Positions 26,622-36,189 of a DNA stretch of 64,000 bases are shown piece after piece; the first letter of the stretch is position 1, and each line of letters starts with the position of its first letter. Made by a program: the position numbers and the translations under genes. The stretch comes from Mesorhizobium sp. (lineage in GTDB: Bacteria; Pseudomonadota; Alphaproteobacteria; Rhizobiales; Rhizobiaceae). The DNA lies in assembly GCA_004020365.1 (NCBI GenBank), contig SAQR01000003.1:218461-282460 (forward strand), read 5' to 3'. The notes below the pieces were generated by a model. It was given only the letters and a program-made list of their open reading frames with translations, ran no database searches and was not told where the DNA came from.

Positions 26622-26690
26622 CATACGTCTCGTATATAATTTGACATACGCTCCGTATGTCATTATCTAATTTGCATACGCCACGTATAT
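26622..26690. promoter_or_regulatory. Three TetR operators between the tetR and MFS genes
   Basis: Three dyads share the core ATACG-N3-CGTAT: centres near 26629, 26652 and 26682. The middle one, GACATACGCTCCGTATGTC (26643-26661), is a perfect 19-base palindrome; the outer two have shorter arms. Centre distances are 23 and 30 bases. The whole cluster covers the divergent promoter region, so occupancy would block both genes. Confidence 0.85.
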
Positions 26691-26725
26691 AAGTGGCTCG
26701 GCCTCAAAAATCCAGGAGTGTTCTC

Positions 26726-27949
26726 ATGCCCAATCCCTATCGCGAAATCTTCAAGGCAAGGGGAGCCAAGGGCTTCGCCGCAGCCGGCTTCGTCGCACGG
26801 ATGCCGATGGCCATGGCCCCGATCGGAATCGTCGCGATGCTGTCGCAGACGCACGGCGAGTACTGGCTGGCCGGCGCTGCCTCCGCGACATATGCGCTGG
26901 CCAATGCTTTCGTCGCGCCGCAGATATCGCGACTGGTGGACCGCCTCGGCCAGGCGCGGGTTGTGGTGCCCACCACCGTCATTTCCGTGCTCGCTTTCGT
27001 GGTGCTGATTGCGGCGGCCAATCAGGACTGGCCGACATGGACGTTGTTCGTGTCAGCGCTGCTGGCCGCGGCGATGCCCAGCATCCCGGCGATGGTGCGT
27101 GCGCGCTGGACAGAGCTCTTCCGGGATCGCCCCGAGATGAACACAGCGTTCGCCTTCGAATCGGCGGCGGACGAACTGGTCTACATTGCCGGGGCCTCGC
27201 TATCGGTGGGCCTGAGCGTCGCGCTTTTTCCGGAAGCAGGAATGTTGGCGAGCACATTGTTCCTCGCGATCGGCTCGACAGCCCTCATCCTGCAGCGCTC
27301 GACCGAGCCGCGCGTGCGCCCGGTCGACCAGGGTTCGCGCGGCTCGGCAATCCGCCTGCGGCCGGTCCAAATCATCACCTTCGCCCTGATCTTCATCGGT
27401 GCGACCTTCGCGACCACCGAGGTGAGCACCGTGGCGATCACCGAAGAACTCGGCCAGCCGGGATCTGCCAGCCTCGTGATCGGCGTCTACGCTCTCGGAT
27501 CGTTCGTCGTCGGCATCATCCTCGGCGCACTGAACCTGAAAACACCGCTGCAAATTCAGCTTGCCGTCGCCGTCGCCGTCATCGCGCTCACCACGCTGCC
27601 GGTGCTTGTCGCAGACACGGTGCCGCTTCTGGCGCTGGCTGTCTTGGTTAGCGGTGTGGCGATCTCGCCGACTTTCATCACGGCATTCGGCCTGATCGAG
27701 CGGCGCGTGCCGGAGGCGATGCTGACCGAAGGCGTGACCTGGGTTATGACTGGCATCGGCATCGGCATGGCGCTCGGCTCCTTCGCCGCCGGATGGGTGG
27801 TGGACGCCTTCGGTGCCCAGAGCGGATTCCTGGTGTCGGTGGCGGCGGGGGCGATCGCGCTGGCCACCGTGCTCGCCGGCCAGCGCAGCCTTGCCGCGGC
27901 GGATCGTGACATCTCCGCGCGCGACGCCGCCGCGGTTCCTGCCGAATAG
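26726..27949 (+). CDS. MFS transporter, probable drug efflux
   Basis: Twelve-helix major facilitator of 407 residues. The N-terminus MPNPYREIFKARGAKGFAAA leads into the first helix, and regular hydrophobic segments follow to residue 395. AGGAG eight bases before the ATG at 26726 decides the start over the frame beginning at 26693. Its divergent TetR gene and the three operators between them indicate that it is induced by a compound it exports. A perfect hairpin follows its stop codon. Confidence 0.9.
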   Translation: MPNPYREIFKARGAKGFAAAGFVARMPMAMAPIGIVAMLSQTHGEYWLAGAASATYALANAFVAPQISRLVDRLGQARVVVPTTVISVLAFVVLIAAANQDWPTWTLFVSALLAAAMPSIPAMVRARWTELFRDRPEMNTAFAFESAADELVYIAGASLSVGLSVALFPEAGMLASTLFLAIGSTALILQRSTEPRVRPVDQGSRGSAIRLRPVQIITFALIFIGATFATTEVSTVAITEELGQPGSASLVIGVYALGSFVVGIILGALNLKTPLQIQLAVAVAVIALTTLPVLVADTVPLLALAVLVSGVAISPTFITAFGLIERRVPEAMLTEGVTWVMTGIGIGMALGSFAAGWVVDAFGAQSGFLVSVAAGAIALATVLAGQRSLAAADRDISARDAAAVPAE

Positions 27950-27954
27950 TCTCC

Positions 27955-27986
27955 ATGCGTCCGGTCCCAAGCGGGACCGGACGCAT
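27955..27986. terminator. 14-bp perfect hairpin between converging MFS and ribB genes
   Basis: Arms ATGCGTCCGGTCCC (27955-27968) and its exact complement (27973-27986) surround a four-base loop AAGC. The MFS stop is at 27949 and the ribB stop at 28009, so it lies between converging genes and may stop transcription from both sides. No T tract follows on either strand, so the mode of termination is uncertain. Confidence 0.6.
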
Positions 27987-28008
27987 GCCGGCGATCGCTA
28001 GACCAGTT

Positions 28009-29109
28009 TTAAAGAATCTCGGTATTGGCGATGTGGATGCCAAAACCTTCGAGGCCGACATAGTGGCGTTCGCGCGAGGCGATCAGGTTGATCGAGGAAA
28101 TGCCCAGATCCCTCAAGATTTGCGCGCCGAGGCCGATCTCGCGCCATTCGCTTTCGCGGCGGCGGGCCTCTTCATGGTCCTCGCGGTCGCCGGCGGCCGG
28201 CCGGTTGCGCTCCTGATGGGCGACGCCGACGGAACCTTCGCGAAGATAGACGATGACGCCGCGCCGGCGCTCGCCCATCGATTTCATGATGCCGTCCAGC
28301 CTGTGGCCGGTGCCGAAGACGTCCGTCACGACATCCTCGGAATGCAGTCGCACCGGCACCTCCTCGCCGTCGCGGATGTCGCCGAAAACGATCGCCACGT
28401 GGTGCATCGAGTCCCAGGGCAGCGTGTAGGTGAAGACCTGCGCCTTGCCGCCGGGCGTGTCGATCTCCGAACAGGCGACACGCTCGACCAGCGTTTCCTT
28501 GCGCTGGCGGTAGGCGATGAGGTCGGCGACCGAAATCTGCTTCAAACCGTGCTTTTCGGCGAAGGCCTGCACCTGCGGGCCGCGCATCACGGTGCCGTCA
28601 TCATTGACCAGCTCGGAAATGACACCGACCGGTGGCAGGCCGGCAAGCTTGCACAAATCGACCGCGGCTTCGGTATGGCCCGAACGCATCAGCACACCGC
28701 CTTCGCGCGCGATCAGCGGAAAGATGTGGCCGGGGCGGACGAAATCGGAGGCGCCGACATTGCCGTTGGCAAGGTTGCGCACGGTCAATGTGCGGTCGTC
28801 GGCCGAAATGCCCGTCGTGGTGCCGTGCTTGAAATCGACGCTGACGGTGAAGGCGGTGGTGTGGGCCGAGTCATTGTCGGCAACCATCGGCGACAGGTTG
28901 AGGCGCTTAGCCTCGTCGCGCGGCATCGGCGTGCAGACGATACCGGAGGTATTGCGGACGATGAATGCCATCTTTTCCGGCGTGCAATGGACGGCGGCGA
29001 CGATCAGGTCGCCCTCGTTCTCGCGCCCGTCATCGTCCATCACGACGACGATCTCGCCGCGTTCGAAGGCGCGCAGGGCTTCGACGATCTTCTTCTGGTC
29101 GTAAGGCAT
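28009..29109 (-). CDS. ribB: 3,4-dihydroxy-2-butanone 4-phosphate synthase with decayed GTP cyclohydrolase II domain
   Basis: Makes the four-carbon precursor of riboflavin from ribulose 5-phosphate. Of 366 residues, the N-terminal 200 form an intact RibB domain with VVMDDDGRENEGDLIVAA (acidic substrate loop), CTPMPRDEAKRL and the TTGISADDR motif. The C-terminal part has the outline of RibA, but the zinc-binding cysteines are gone: the expected SEC reads SED and the RCDCG segment reads HRLDG. So GTP cyclohydrolase II activity is not expected and another ribA should exist elsewhere. It lies beside aroC, with a heptamer repeat array between. Confidence 0.93.
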   Translation of the reverse strand: MPYDQKKIVEALRAFERGEIVVVMDDDGRENEGDLIVAAVHCTPEKMAFIVRNTSGIVCTPMPRDEAKRLNLSPMVADNDSAHTTAFTVSVDFKHGTTTGISADDRTLTVRNLANGNVGASDFVRPGHIFPLIAREGGVLMRSGHTEAAVDLCKLAGLPPVGVISELVNDDGTVMRGPQVQAFAEKHGLKQISVADLIAYRQRKETLVERVACSEIDTPGGKAQVFTYTLPWDSMHHVAIVFGDIRDGEEVPVRLHSEDVVTDVFGTGHRLDGIMKSMGERRRGVIVYLREGSVGVAHQERNRPAAGDREDHEEARRRESEWREIGLGAQILRDLGISSINLIASRERHYVGLEGFGIHIANTEIL

Positions 29110-29137
29110 GGACGCTCGCTTCGCTCTCGCAGGGAAC

Positions 29138-30383
<1,246 letters not shown>

Positions 30384-30417
30384 GAAAACCAGCCCTGCCG
30401 GCATCGAGCCGGCTTAG

Positions 30418-30504
30418 CACATGACCCCGAAAGCCGGGAAGGATCCTGCGCAAAATCAAAAGTGCCACAGCATCGTTTCTGCGTCAGGACGCGCGGCGCT
30501 GTAG
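30418..30504 (-). repeat. Rhizobial intergenic repeat, copy R2 (decayed)
   Basis: Read on the minus strand this 87-base stretch follows the same block order as R1 and R3: CTACAGCGCCGCGCGTCC, then GACGC and GTGGCAC segments, then GCAGGATCC and a tail ending GGGGTCATG. It has more differences than the other two copies. It lies upstream of aroC. Confidence 0.65.
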
Positions 30505-30646
30505 CTGCGTTCTATTGGCGTTTTCGGCAGTGGTCAAACGTGATCTGGCGGATTTAGTTTTGACACATTCGGTTGGTTTCTGCTTCCCTCGACCGTCTGT
30601 TGAACACCCGCCGCCCCCGAGCCGGCGCAATGATAAGAGGATGATG

Positions 30647-30910
30647 ATGCGTATCCCGATCGGCGCCGTTGCCGCCATGTTGCTGATTTCCACCGCCGCC
30701 TTTGCCGGCCAAACCGAAGGCCTGATCAAAGAGATCGACAAGGACACGTTGACGCTGACACTCGATGACGGCAAATCCTACAAGCTGAACGCCGAAACCG
30801 ATCTCGAAGCGCTGAAACCCGGCATGGACATCGTGATCGCCTACGACGAGACAAACGGCGAGAACATCATCACCGACATGCAATTGCCGGAAAGCGATTC
30901 AACCGAATAG
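30647..30910 (+). CDS. Secreted DUF1344 family protein
   Basis: Small exported protein of 87 residues. A signal peptide occupies residues 1-20 (MRIPIGAVAAMLLISTAAFA) and a short DUF1344 domain follows with the repeated-sheet pattern GLIKEIDKDTLTLTLDDG and DLEALKPGMDIVIAYDE. There are three consecutive ATG codons at 30641, 30644 and 30647; AAGAGG spacing favours 30647. Function unknown. It is the last gene before the accessory region that begins with a broken luxR gene. Confidence 0.82.
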   Translation: MRIPIGAVAAMLLISTAAFAGQTEGLIKEIDKDTLTLTLDDGKSYKLNAETDLEALKPGMDIVIAYDETNGENIITDMQLPESDSTE

Positions 30911-30935
30911 ACTCATTCAGGCTGGGCGGTGCTGG

Positions 30936-31304
30936 CTATCTCGCGAGCAACGCTACCAGTTCGGGCTGGCGATGGGCCGCGGTTTTGGCAACGACGGCTT
31001 TCAGGTGATCCCTGGCGGTTTCGTAAGTGACGCCCAAACGTCAAGCTCGCTGACGGCTCCCTCTCCTGACCATCAGCAACAGGTTGTATCGGTCGTCCCG
31101 ATCGATCCAGCCATCCTTGACGTGCGCCTCGAGCGACGGACCCATTCGGCGACTTTTCGGCATGCCGGGCAGTTGCCCTTTCGCGTCGAACAGCATTGTG
31201 CCGAGCTTCCAGTAGCGTCCGCAGTCATTTCCATTGCAACATCGCGACGGCGTCGGCCGCCACGACCGAGGCGTCTGATCAGTGGTCTGAACCAGATGGG
31301 TCAC
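30936..31304 (-). pseudogene. LuxR-type regulator, internally deleted and interrupted
   Basis: On the minus strand an N-terminal remnant (LFDAKGQLPGMPKSRRMGPS and the following DGWIDRDDRYNLL) runs to an in-frame TGA at 31041. In the same frame beyond that stop comes LGVTYETARDHLKAVVAKTA followed by HRQPELVALLAR and a TAG at 30936, which is the typical second half of a LuxR helix-turn-helix and protein end. The sensor domain's remainder and the first half of the helix-turn-helix are missing. A full-length relative would be about 370 residues; here about 120 codons remain. Confidence 0.7.
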
Positions 31305-31340
31305 GAGGCGCTTGAGAACTTCGCCCGGTTCTTACCGGGC

Positions 31341-31380
31341 TCTAATCTTGCGTTCCCCAAAAACTAATCTGCGGCTCTCC
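31341..31380 (+). promoter_or_regulatory. Paired 22-bp-spaced boxes upstream of the DUF4956-VTC unit
   Basis: Two related boxes, TCTAATCTTGCGTTCCCC (31341-31358) and ACTAATCTGCGGCTCTCC (31363-31380), start 22 bases apart. The following sequence (to about 31425) resembles that after the boxes at 36916. The 359-base stretch 31305-31663 between the luxR pseudogene and the DUF4956 gene holds no gene that I can support. Direct repeats on one DNA face suit an OmpR-family response regulator such as the one encoded at 36190-36864. Confidence 0.65.
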
Positions 31381-31663
31381 AAAATCTCGCCGGGATCACA
31401 CGTGGCCTTAGCCGGCGTAGTTCATAAATGTGTCATCGGACTGTCACATTCGCGAAATGCCTCCGGGCAAGCCGTTGATCGTAAACAAACTTGGCGCTGC
31501 CACCTGTTTTCGGATGTTCTGACTTTCCAACGGAATAGAAACGAAATTCGCCCGTTCTCCACTTCAGCGCCACGGATGGCGCCATGGAAAAACCAGGAGC
31601 TGACATGCATATTTTCCGGTTGAATTTGGCAGGGGTGCCCGGCGTCTCCGTGGCGAGCGCGCC

Positions 31664-32257
31664 ATGACTCCCGACCTCCTGCAAGCCCTTCAGGATCCGC
31701 TCGTCGCTCAGTCGATCAGGTTCGCCATGAACCTTGTCGGGATGATGATGCTTGTCTTCGGCATGTATTATCGACGGTATCGCGACAAGGAATTGGTCAC
31801 GGCGGCAGCACTGTTCAACATATTCGTCTTCGCGGTGCTGACCATACTGTCGTCGGTGAACTTCAGCGTGGCAGCCGGCTTTGGTCTGTTCGCCATTCTG
31901 GCGCTGTTCACGCTGCGCTCCGAGCCTCTGACAAAGACCGAGATGACCTATTTCTTCGGCAGTGTCGCTATCGCCGTCATCTCGTCGGTGCAGGGAACCA
32001 CGCTGCCCTTCGCGGCTATGATCGTGCTCTTCGTGCTGGTCGGCGCCTATGTCGTCGATCATCCGAAGATGCTGCAATCGGTCAGCGGGGCGAAGGTCAC
32101 GCTGGATAAAATCCACCTTACGTTGCTGTCGGACCCCAAGACCATGCGTGCCGAACTCTCGGAGCGGTTGGGCGTCGACGTGCTGTCCTATCAGGTTCTC
32201 CAACTCGACTACATCACGGAAATGGCGAGGCTCAATGTCTTCTATCGCAAACACTGA
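31664..32257 (+). CDS. DUF4956 membrane protein
   Basis: Integral membrane protein of 197 residues with four hydrophobic helices in its first 130 residues (one reads AALFNIFVFAVLTILSSVNF) and a cytosolic tail of about 65 residues with TLDKIHLTLLSDP and ERLGVDVLSYQVLQLDY. DUF4956 proteins are found next to VTC-domain polyphosphate polymerase-like proteins, as here. The downstream gene starts inside its last 23 bases. A role in membrane placement or export of the VTC product is an inference from this pairing. Confidence 0.87.
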   Translation: MTPDLLQALQDPLVAQSIRFAMNLVGMMMLVFGMYYRRYRDKELVTAAALFNIFVFAVLTILSSVNFSVAAGFGLFAILALFTLRSEPLTKTEMTYFFGSVAIAVISSVQGTTLPFAAMIVLFVLVGAYVVDHPKMLQSVSGAKVTLDKIHLTLLSDPKTMRAELSERLGVDVLSYQVLQLDYITEMARLNVFYRKH

Positions 32258-33065
32258 CGCTTGGCTGGAGCAGGCTTTCGAGCCGATCAGCCTGGATGCC
32301 CTCAACGCAAAGGCCGAGATGCTGGAGCGGCTCGACAACAAATATGTCATCGGGGCGGCCGTACTGCGCCGCGCCGCGGCTGAACTGGCAAAGCACTTCG
32401 ATATTCTTGAAATCGACGGGCGCCGGACATTCACCTACGAAACCTGCTATTTCGACGATGCGGACCGGCAGAGTTATTTCAATCACCATCAGGGCCGGCG
32501 CAGGCGGGCCAAGGTCCGAATCCGGAAATACCTTGAGGCAGGGTTGTGCTTCGTCGAGGTGAAGCTCAAGGACAAGCGCGGCGCCACCATCAAGAAGCGA
32601 CTGCCTTACGATCCCATGAAATTCGGCGTTCTTGACGAGACAGCGCTGGGTTATGTCCACGGCGCCTATTTTGATCAGTATCGCCAGGACTTTCCATACG
32701 AACTCTCGCGGGTCGTCGACATGCGCTATGTCCGCATGACGCTTGTCGCCAAGGAAGGCGGGGAGCGTATGACGATCGATAGCCAACTGCGCTTTTTTGC
32801 TCCTGGCTTGTCGCACGCCGTTCGCGACGATCGCTTCATCCTGGAAACGAAATCTGCGAACGGCAACGGGATAGCCGACCGCATTCTGCGGACGCTGCAC
32901 CAGCACCCCACCAAGCATTGTTCAAAATACTGCACGGCGATCGCGATCCTGAACCAGGGAACGAAGCACAACAAGTTTCTTCCCGCTCTCCGCAAGCTTG
33001 GAAGCATTCCCGCGCAACAACTCGAGTTGGCCGCCTCACCGATCGAAGGGGAATTCGCCGCATGA
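32235..33065 (+). CDS. VTC-domain polyphosphate polymerase-like protein
   Basis: Tunnel-fold enzyme related to the catalytic domain of the yeast VTC complex, which makes polyphosphate from ATP. The 276-residue product shows the charged strands that line the tunnel: RLDNKYVI near residue 31, the RRRRAKVRIRKY and CFVEVKLKDKRGATIKKRL segments near 91-122, and a late ILETKSANG. It overlaps the DUF4956 gene by 23 bases and the next gene by 4 bases, so the three are coupled. Some bacterial VTC-like proteins may act on other nucleotide or phosphate substrates, so polyphosphate synthesis is likely but not certain. Confidence 0.85.
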   Translation: MSSIANTDAWLEQAFEPISLDALNAKAEMLERLDNKYVIGAAVLRRAAAELAKHFDILEIDGRRTFTYETCYFDDADRQSYFNHHQGRRRRAKVRIRKYLEAGLCFVEVKLKDKRGATIKKRLPYDPMKFGVLDETALGYVHGAYFDQYRQDFPYELSRVVDMRYVRMTLVAKEGGERMTIDSQLRFFAPGLSHAVRDDRFILETKSANGNGIADRILRTLHQHPTKHCSKYCTAIAILNQGTKHNKFLPALRKLGSIPAQQLELAASPIEGEFAA

Positions 33066-34030
33066 CAAACCCAAACGGAATTCGCCGCATGTTCAACCGT
33101 CTTGCAGGGGCTTCTATGCTGCTTGCCTCAACTGCGCTGACAACGCCGAGCGCGGTCGGAGCCGGCGCCGAACCCCTAGAGGCCCTGGACAGCATGGAAG
33201 TGCCCGCGGAGGGCGCAAACGGAATGAGAATCGAGGAATTCTCCGGCCTGGCCTGGGATGAGGATGAGCAACTTCTCTATGCGGTTTCCGATGGCGGCGT
33301 TCTCCATCATTTTCGCGTTCGCATTGACGGGACCCGGATCGCGGAGATCCAACCCGTCTTCTCGGTTCCAATCGCGGCGGCGGTGGCTGGGGCTTCCGGC
33401 GGGTCCGTCGCCAATGCGGAAGGCCTCACCGCGCTCGATGACGACAATGGCAAGCAATCTGACACCGAGTTGCTGATCGCCTTCGAAGATGGCCCAGCGA
33501 TTGTCCGCTTTACACCGCAAGGCAACCAGATCGGTGCCATACCACTGCCTGGTCCATTGGCGGACGGCAAGCAATACAGCAAGAAGAACAGCCGCCTTGA
33601 AGCGGTCGCATTCGACAAGCGTCATGGCATGCTGACGGCACCGGAACGTCCCCTGAAGGGCAGGCCGGAAGACCGCCACACACTTTACGCGGCAGACGGA
33701 ACGACCTGGTCATTCGCGGCCTTCCAGCCCGATAGCAGAATAAAGGCGATCGAGAATTTGCCGGACGGCAATCTCCTTGTTCTAGAACGAACCCGCGAGG
33801 AAAAGGGCGGCGCACCAACAGCGCGCCTTCGCTATCTCGATTTTGCCGCCTGCTCCGCTGATTGGGAGTGCCACCTTGCCGAGCTTTCAGCCGTGCCTGA
33901 TGCAATGCTGGTGAACAACTTCGAGGGACTGGCCCGCATCTCGGACGACCTGTTTCTCATGGTCACCGACAAGACAAACAAGGACGCGGAACCGACGACA
34001 TTCGTCCTGTTCAGGGCCACGGCCCCGTGA
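33062..34030 (+). CDS. Secreted phytase-like esterase (esterase-like activity of phytase domain)
   Basis: Exported beta-propeller protein of about 322 residues. The mature region has the Phytase-like pattern FSGLAWDEDEQLLYAVSDGG near residues 61-80, then repeated propeller motifs (NAEGLTALDDD, SRLEAVAFD, IKAIENLPDGNLLVLERT, NNFEGLARISDD). The first ATG overlaps the VTC stop (ATGA), but the signal peptide begins better at the second ATG, 33089 (MFNRLAGASMLLASTALTTP). The two ATGs carry the same 15-base sequence in front of them, 27 bases apart. A phosphoester-cleaving function beside a polyphosphate polymerase-like gene would make sense. Confidence 0.85.
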   Translation: MTNPNGIRRMFNRLAGASMLLASTALTTPSAVGAGAEPLEALDSMEVPAEGANGMRIEEFSGLAWDEDEQLLYAVSDGGVLHHFRVRIDGTRIAEIQPVFSVPIAAAVAGASGGSVANAEGLTALDDDNGKQSDTELLIAFEDGPAIVRFTPQGNQIGAIPLPGPLADGKQYSKKNSRLEAVAFDKRHGMLTAPERPLKGRPEDRHTLYAADGTTWSFAAFQPDSRIKAIENLPDGNLLVLERTREEKGGAPTARLRYLDFAACSADWECHLAELSAVPDAMLVNNFEGLARISDDLFLMVTDKTNKDAEPTTFVLFRATAP

Positions 34031-34230
34031 ACAGCAGCCGATGGCAGAGCAATGAAGTCGTTCTAACCTACGCATTCAACCCCCAGCGAGGTTTCCCAAT
34101 GTTCTCCCTTCAGACGATCTTGGTTCAGGCAAGCTGTTTTACACGCTTCTCAACGATGCCGCCCTCGCGGCCAACGACTTAGCCTCTCACGAGGTGAAAT
34201 TCGGGCGGCGCGACTGCATTCTCACCAATT

Positions 34231-34270
34231 TCTAACCTGAATCTCGCGTATCCTTAACAGCGGGTCCTCT
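34231..34270 (+). promoter_or_regulatory. Paired 22-bp-spaced boxes upstream of the histidine kinase gene
   Basis: A box TCTAACCTGAATCTCGCG (34231-34248) is followed 22 bases later by a weaker one beginning CTTAACAGCGGGTCC (34253). The spacing equals that at 31341 and 36916. The 342-base stretch 34031-34372 between the phytase-like gene and the kinase contains these boxes and no gene that I can support. Confidence 0.55.
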
Positions 34271-34372
34271 ATGTTTGCTCTGTGCTAAACGACGCCGTGG
34301 AATGTTGCGCCGATCCGCGCGAGCCATCCTGCACGGTGGCCTTCTCTACCGCGAAGGGGGACGTGAGTATTC

Positions 34373-36076
34373 ATGAATCCGATCGGTTCGGGTTCTCAAC
34401 GCCGATGGACACCGATGGGCATCAGGTCTCGCATTCTTGTATTTCAGCTCATTGTCGTGGGGGCAGTCGTGATGATGGCGGCTATCGTCTACATCACCAT
34501 TCGCTCGACAACCTACTACACACAGCGCGTGCAATGGGCCAACAACCAACTGGAAGCCGTCACCGTACTTACGGCCAACGCCAACCGATATTCTGAGCAG
34601 ATCGCCGAGTTCCTGTTGATTGGCGAACCGGAGCGTCCCGACTACGAGAGCGCCCGCGCCGAACTTGAGGCAGGATTCGAAAAGCTCGCGCAGTTGACCA
34701 GGGGAGAAGCCGAGTTTCTCGGGCGCAGCAGCGAACAAGAGGACAGCGGTGACGAGATCTTCCGCATCACGCGGATGCGCACGCTCTACGGAGAAATCGC
34801 CAAAGCCACGTCCGACGCAATCAATCTTCGCAACCAGGGGCGCCAGGAGGACGCGGTCAGGGTTTTTCGCCGGGACATCGAGAATCGTTTCGACGCCGAG
34901 TTCGAAAACATCCTGGAAGCTGCGCGGCGCGACGAAGAGGAAGAGGTTGTGCGAACCGAACTGCAGGCAGAAGCACTGTGGCGACGCCTGACGTGGATGA
35001 CGGCCGCCCTTGCGTTGGCTGCCGTGGTTCTCTGCTTTGTTGCTGCTTTCCTTCTCGCCCGATCATTGATGCGCCCGATCAGCCTTCTGACCGAAGGCAC
35101 AGAGGCGATCAGTCGTGGTGATCTCGACCACCGGATCGCCTTTGATGGCCGCGACGAACTTGGCGCGCTCGCCAGGCGGTTCAACGAAATGGCCACACAT
35201 CAGCAAGACCAGCGCGACCGGTTGCTCAATGCCAAGGCAGAACTCGAGCAGCAAGTTGCCACACGCACGGCAGAGCTTGCCGCGGCGAACCAGCGGTTGA
35301 CGGAACTCGACCGGTTGCGCGTCCAGTTCCTCGCCGACATCAGCCATGAACTGCGCACTCCACTGACGGCGCTTCGCGGTGAAGCGGAAATTCCGCTGCG
35401 CCATGGTTCAAAGCCGGAGGCAGTGTACCGCGATGCGCTCGAACGGATTGTCACTCAGAGCCTGGAGATGGGACGCCTCGTCGACGATCTCGTTTTTCTT
35501 TCTCGTTCGGAAACCGATACAATACGTTTCGAGCCCCGCCGAACGGACCTCGTGAGCATCGTCGCCGATGCGGTCCACGAGGGCGAAATCCTGGGGCGCG
35601 CCAAGGGCATCTCGATCAAGGCGGCCTACAGCACCCGTCCGGTCTGGATCACTGCCGACGCGCAGCGGCTCAAACAGGCTCTCGTCATAATTCTGGACAA
35701 TGCCATAAAATATTCTCCGCGCGATCGCCCGGTGAACCTGAGCATGACCGTTACGGACGGGCATGCAGAGATTGCGATACGCGACAAGGGTTTGGGCATT
35801 CCGGCCGAGGAGATACCCAAGGTGTTCGAGCGATTTTACCGCGGCCGAAGCCCAAAAGCGTCGCGCCAACTTGGCAGTGGCCTCGGTCTGGCGATTGCGA
35901 AATGGCTCATCGAAAAGCATCATGGCGAGATTGCGCTCACCAGCGAGGTCGGGTCTTTTACCGAGGTCGTGGTCCGGCTGCCACGCGCTGACGCAACCGC
36001 GTCTGCGGATGCGAACGCAGGTGCCGCCGTGGTCGTTCTGAAAAAGAGGCTGCGTGCGAAAACCGGCTCGGAATAA
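34373..36076 (+). CDS. Membrane sensor histidine kinase
   Basis: Two-component sensor of 567 residues. A first membrane helix at about 20-43 (LVFQLIVVGAVVMMAAIVYI), a periplasmic four-helix-like region to about 205, a second helix (WMTAALALAAVVLCFVAAFL), a HAMP domain, a coiled coil, the dimerisation helix with the phospho-accepting H325 in DISHELRTPLTALRGE and a HATPase domain with DNAIKYS, RDKGLGIP and GSGLGLAIAKWL boxes. It is 113 bases upstream of the response regulator gene. The start at 34373 lacks a close ribosome binding site; 34415 is an alternative. The signal is unknown, perhaps envelope or phosphate state. Confidence 0.93.
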   Translation: MNPIGSGSQRRWTPMGIRSRILVFQLIVVGAVVMMAAIVYITIRSTTYYTQRVQWANNQLEAVTVLTANANRYSEQIAEFLLIGEPERPDYESARAELEAGFEKLAQLTRGEAEFLGRSSEQEDSGDEIFRITRMRTLYGEIAKATSDAINLRNQGRQEDAVRVFRRDIENRFDAEFENILEAARRDEEEEVVRTELQAEALWRRLTWMTAALALAAVVLCFVAAFLLARSLMRPISLLTEGTEAISRGDLDHRIAFDGRDELGALARRFNEMATHQQDQRDRLLNAKAELEQQVATRTAELAAANQRLTELDRLRVQFLADISHELRTPLTALRGEAEIPLRHGSKPEAVYRDALERIVTQSLEMGRLVDDLVFLSRSETDTIRFEPRRTDLVSIVADAVHEGEILGRAKGISIKAAYSTRPVWITADAQRLKQALVIILDNAIKYSPRDRPVNLSMTVTDGHAEIAIRDKGLGIPAEEIPKVFERFYRGRSPKASRQLGSGLGLAIAKWLIEKHHGEIALTSEVGSFTEVVVRLPRADATASADANAGAAVVVLKKRLRAKTGSE

Positions 36077-36189
36077 AGAACGACCTCCTTCGTTTCCTGG
36101 ATTACGATGGCGGGAGCTTGGCGGAATGACCGCGCCCACCGCGAGGCGGGAAGTTCTCCCCGCAATACGACCCGGGGACGGAGGTGTTA

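Noticed and set aside
28517-29104. Plus-strand frame of 195 codons antisense to ribB
   Set aside because: Shadow of ribB; no independent signals.
30972-31367. A 131-codon plus-strand frame after the DUF1344 gene
   Set aside because: No recognisable protein; the minus strand here carries luxR remnants that explain the sequence.
36077-36189. Small gene between kinase and response regulator
   Set aside because: Only 113 bases, no start with ribosome binding site; contains the GGAGG that serves the regulator gene.
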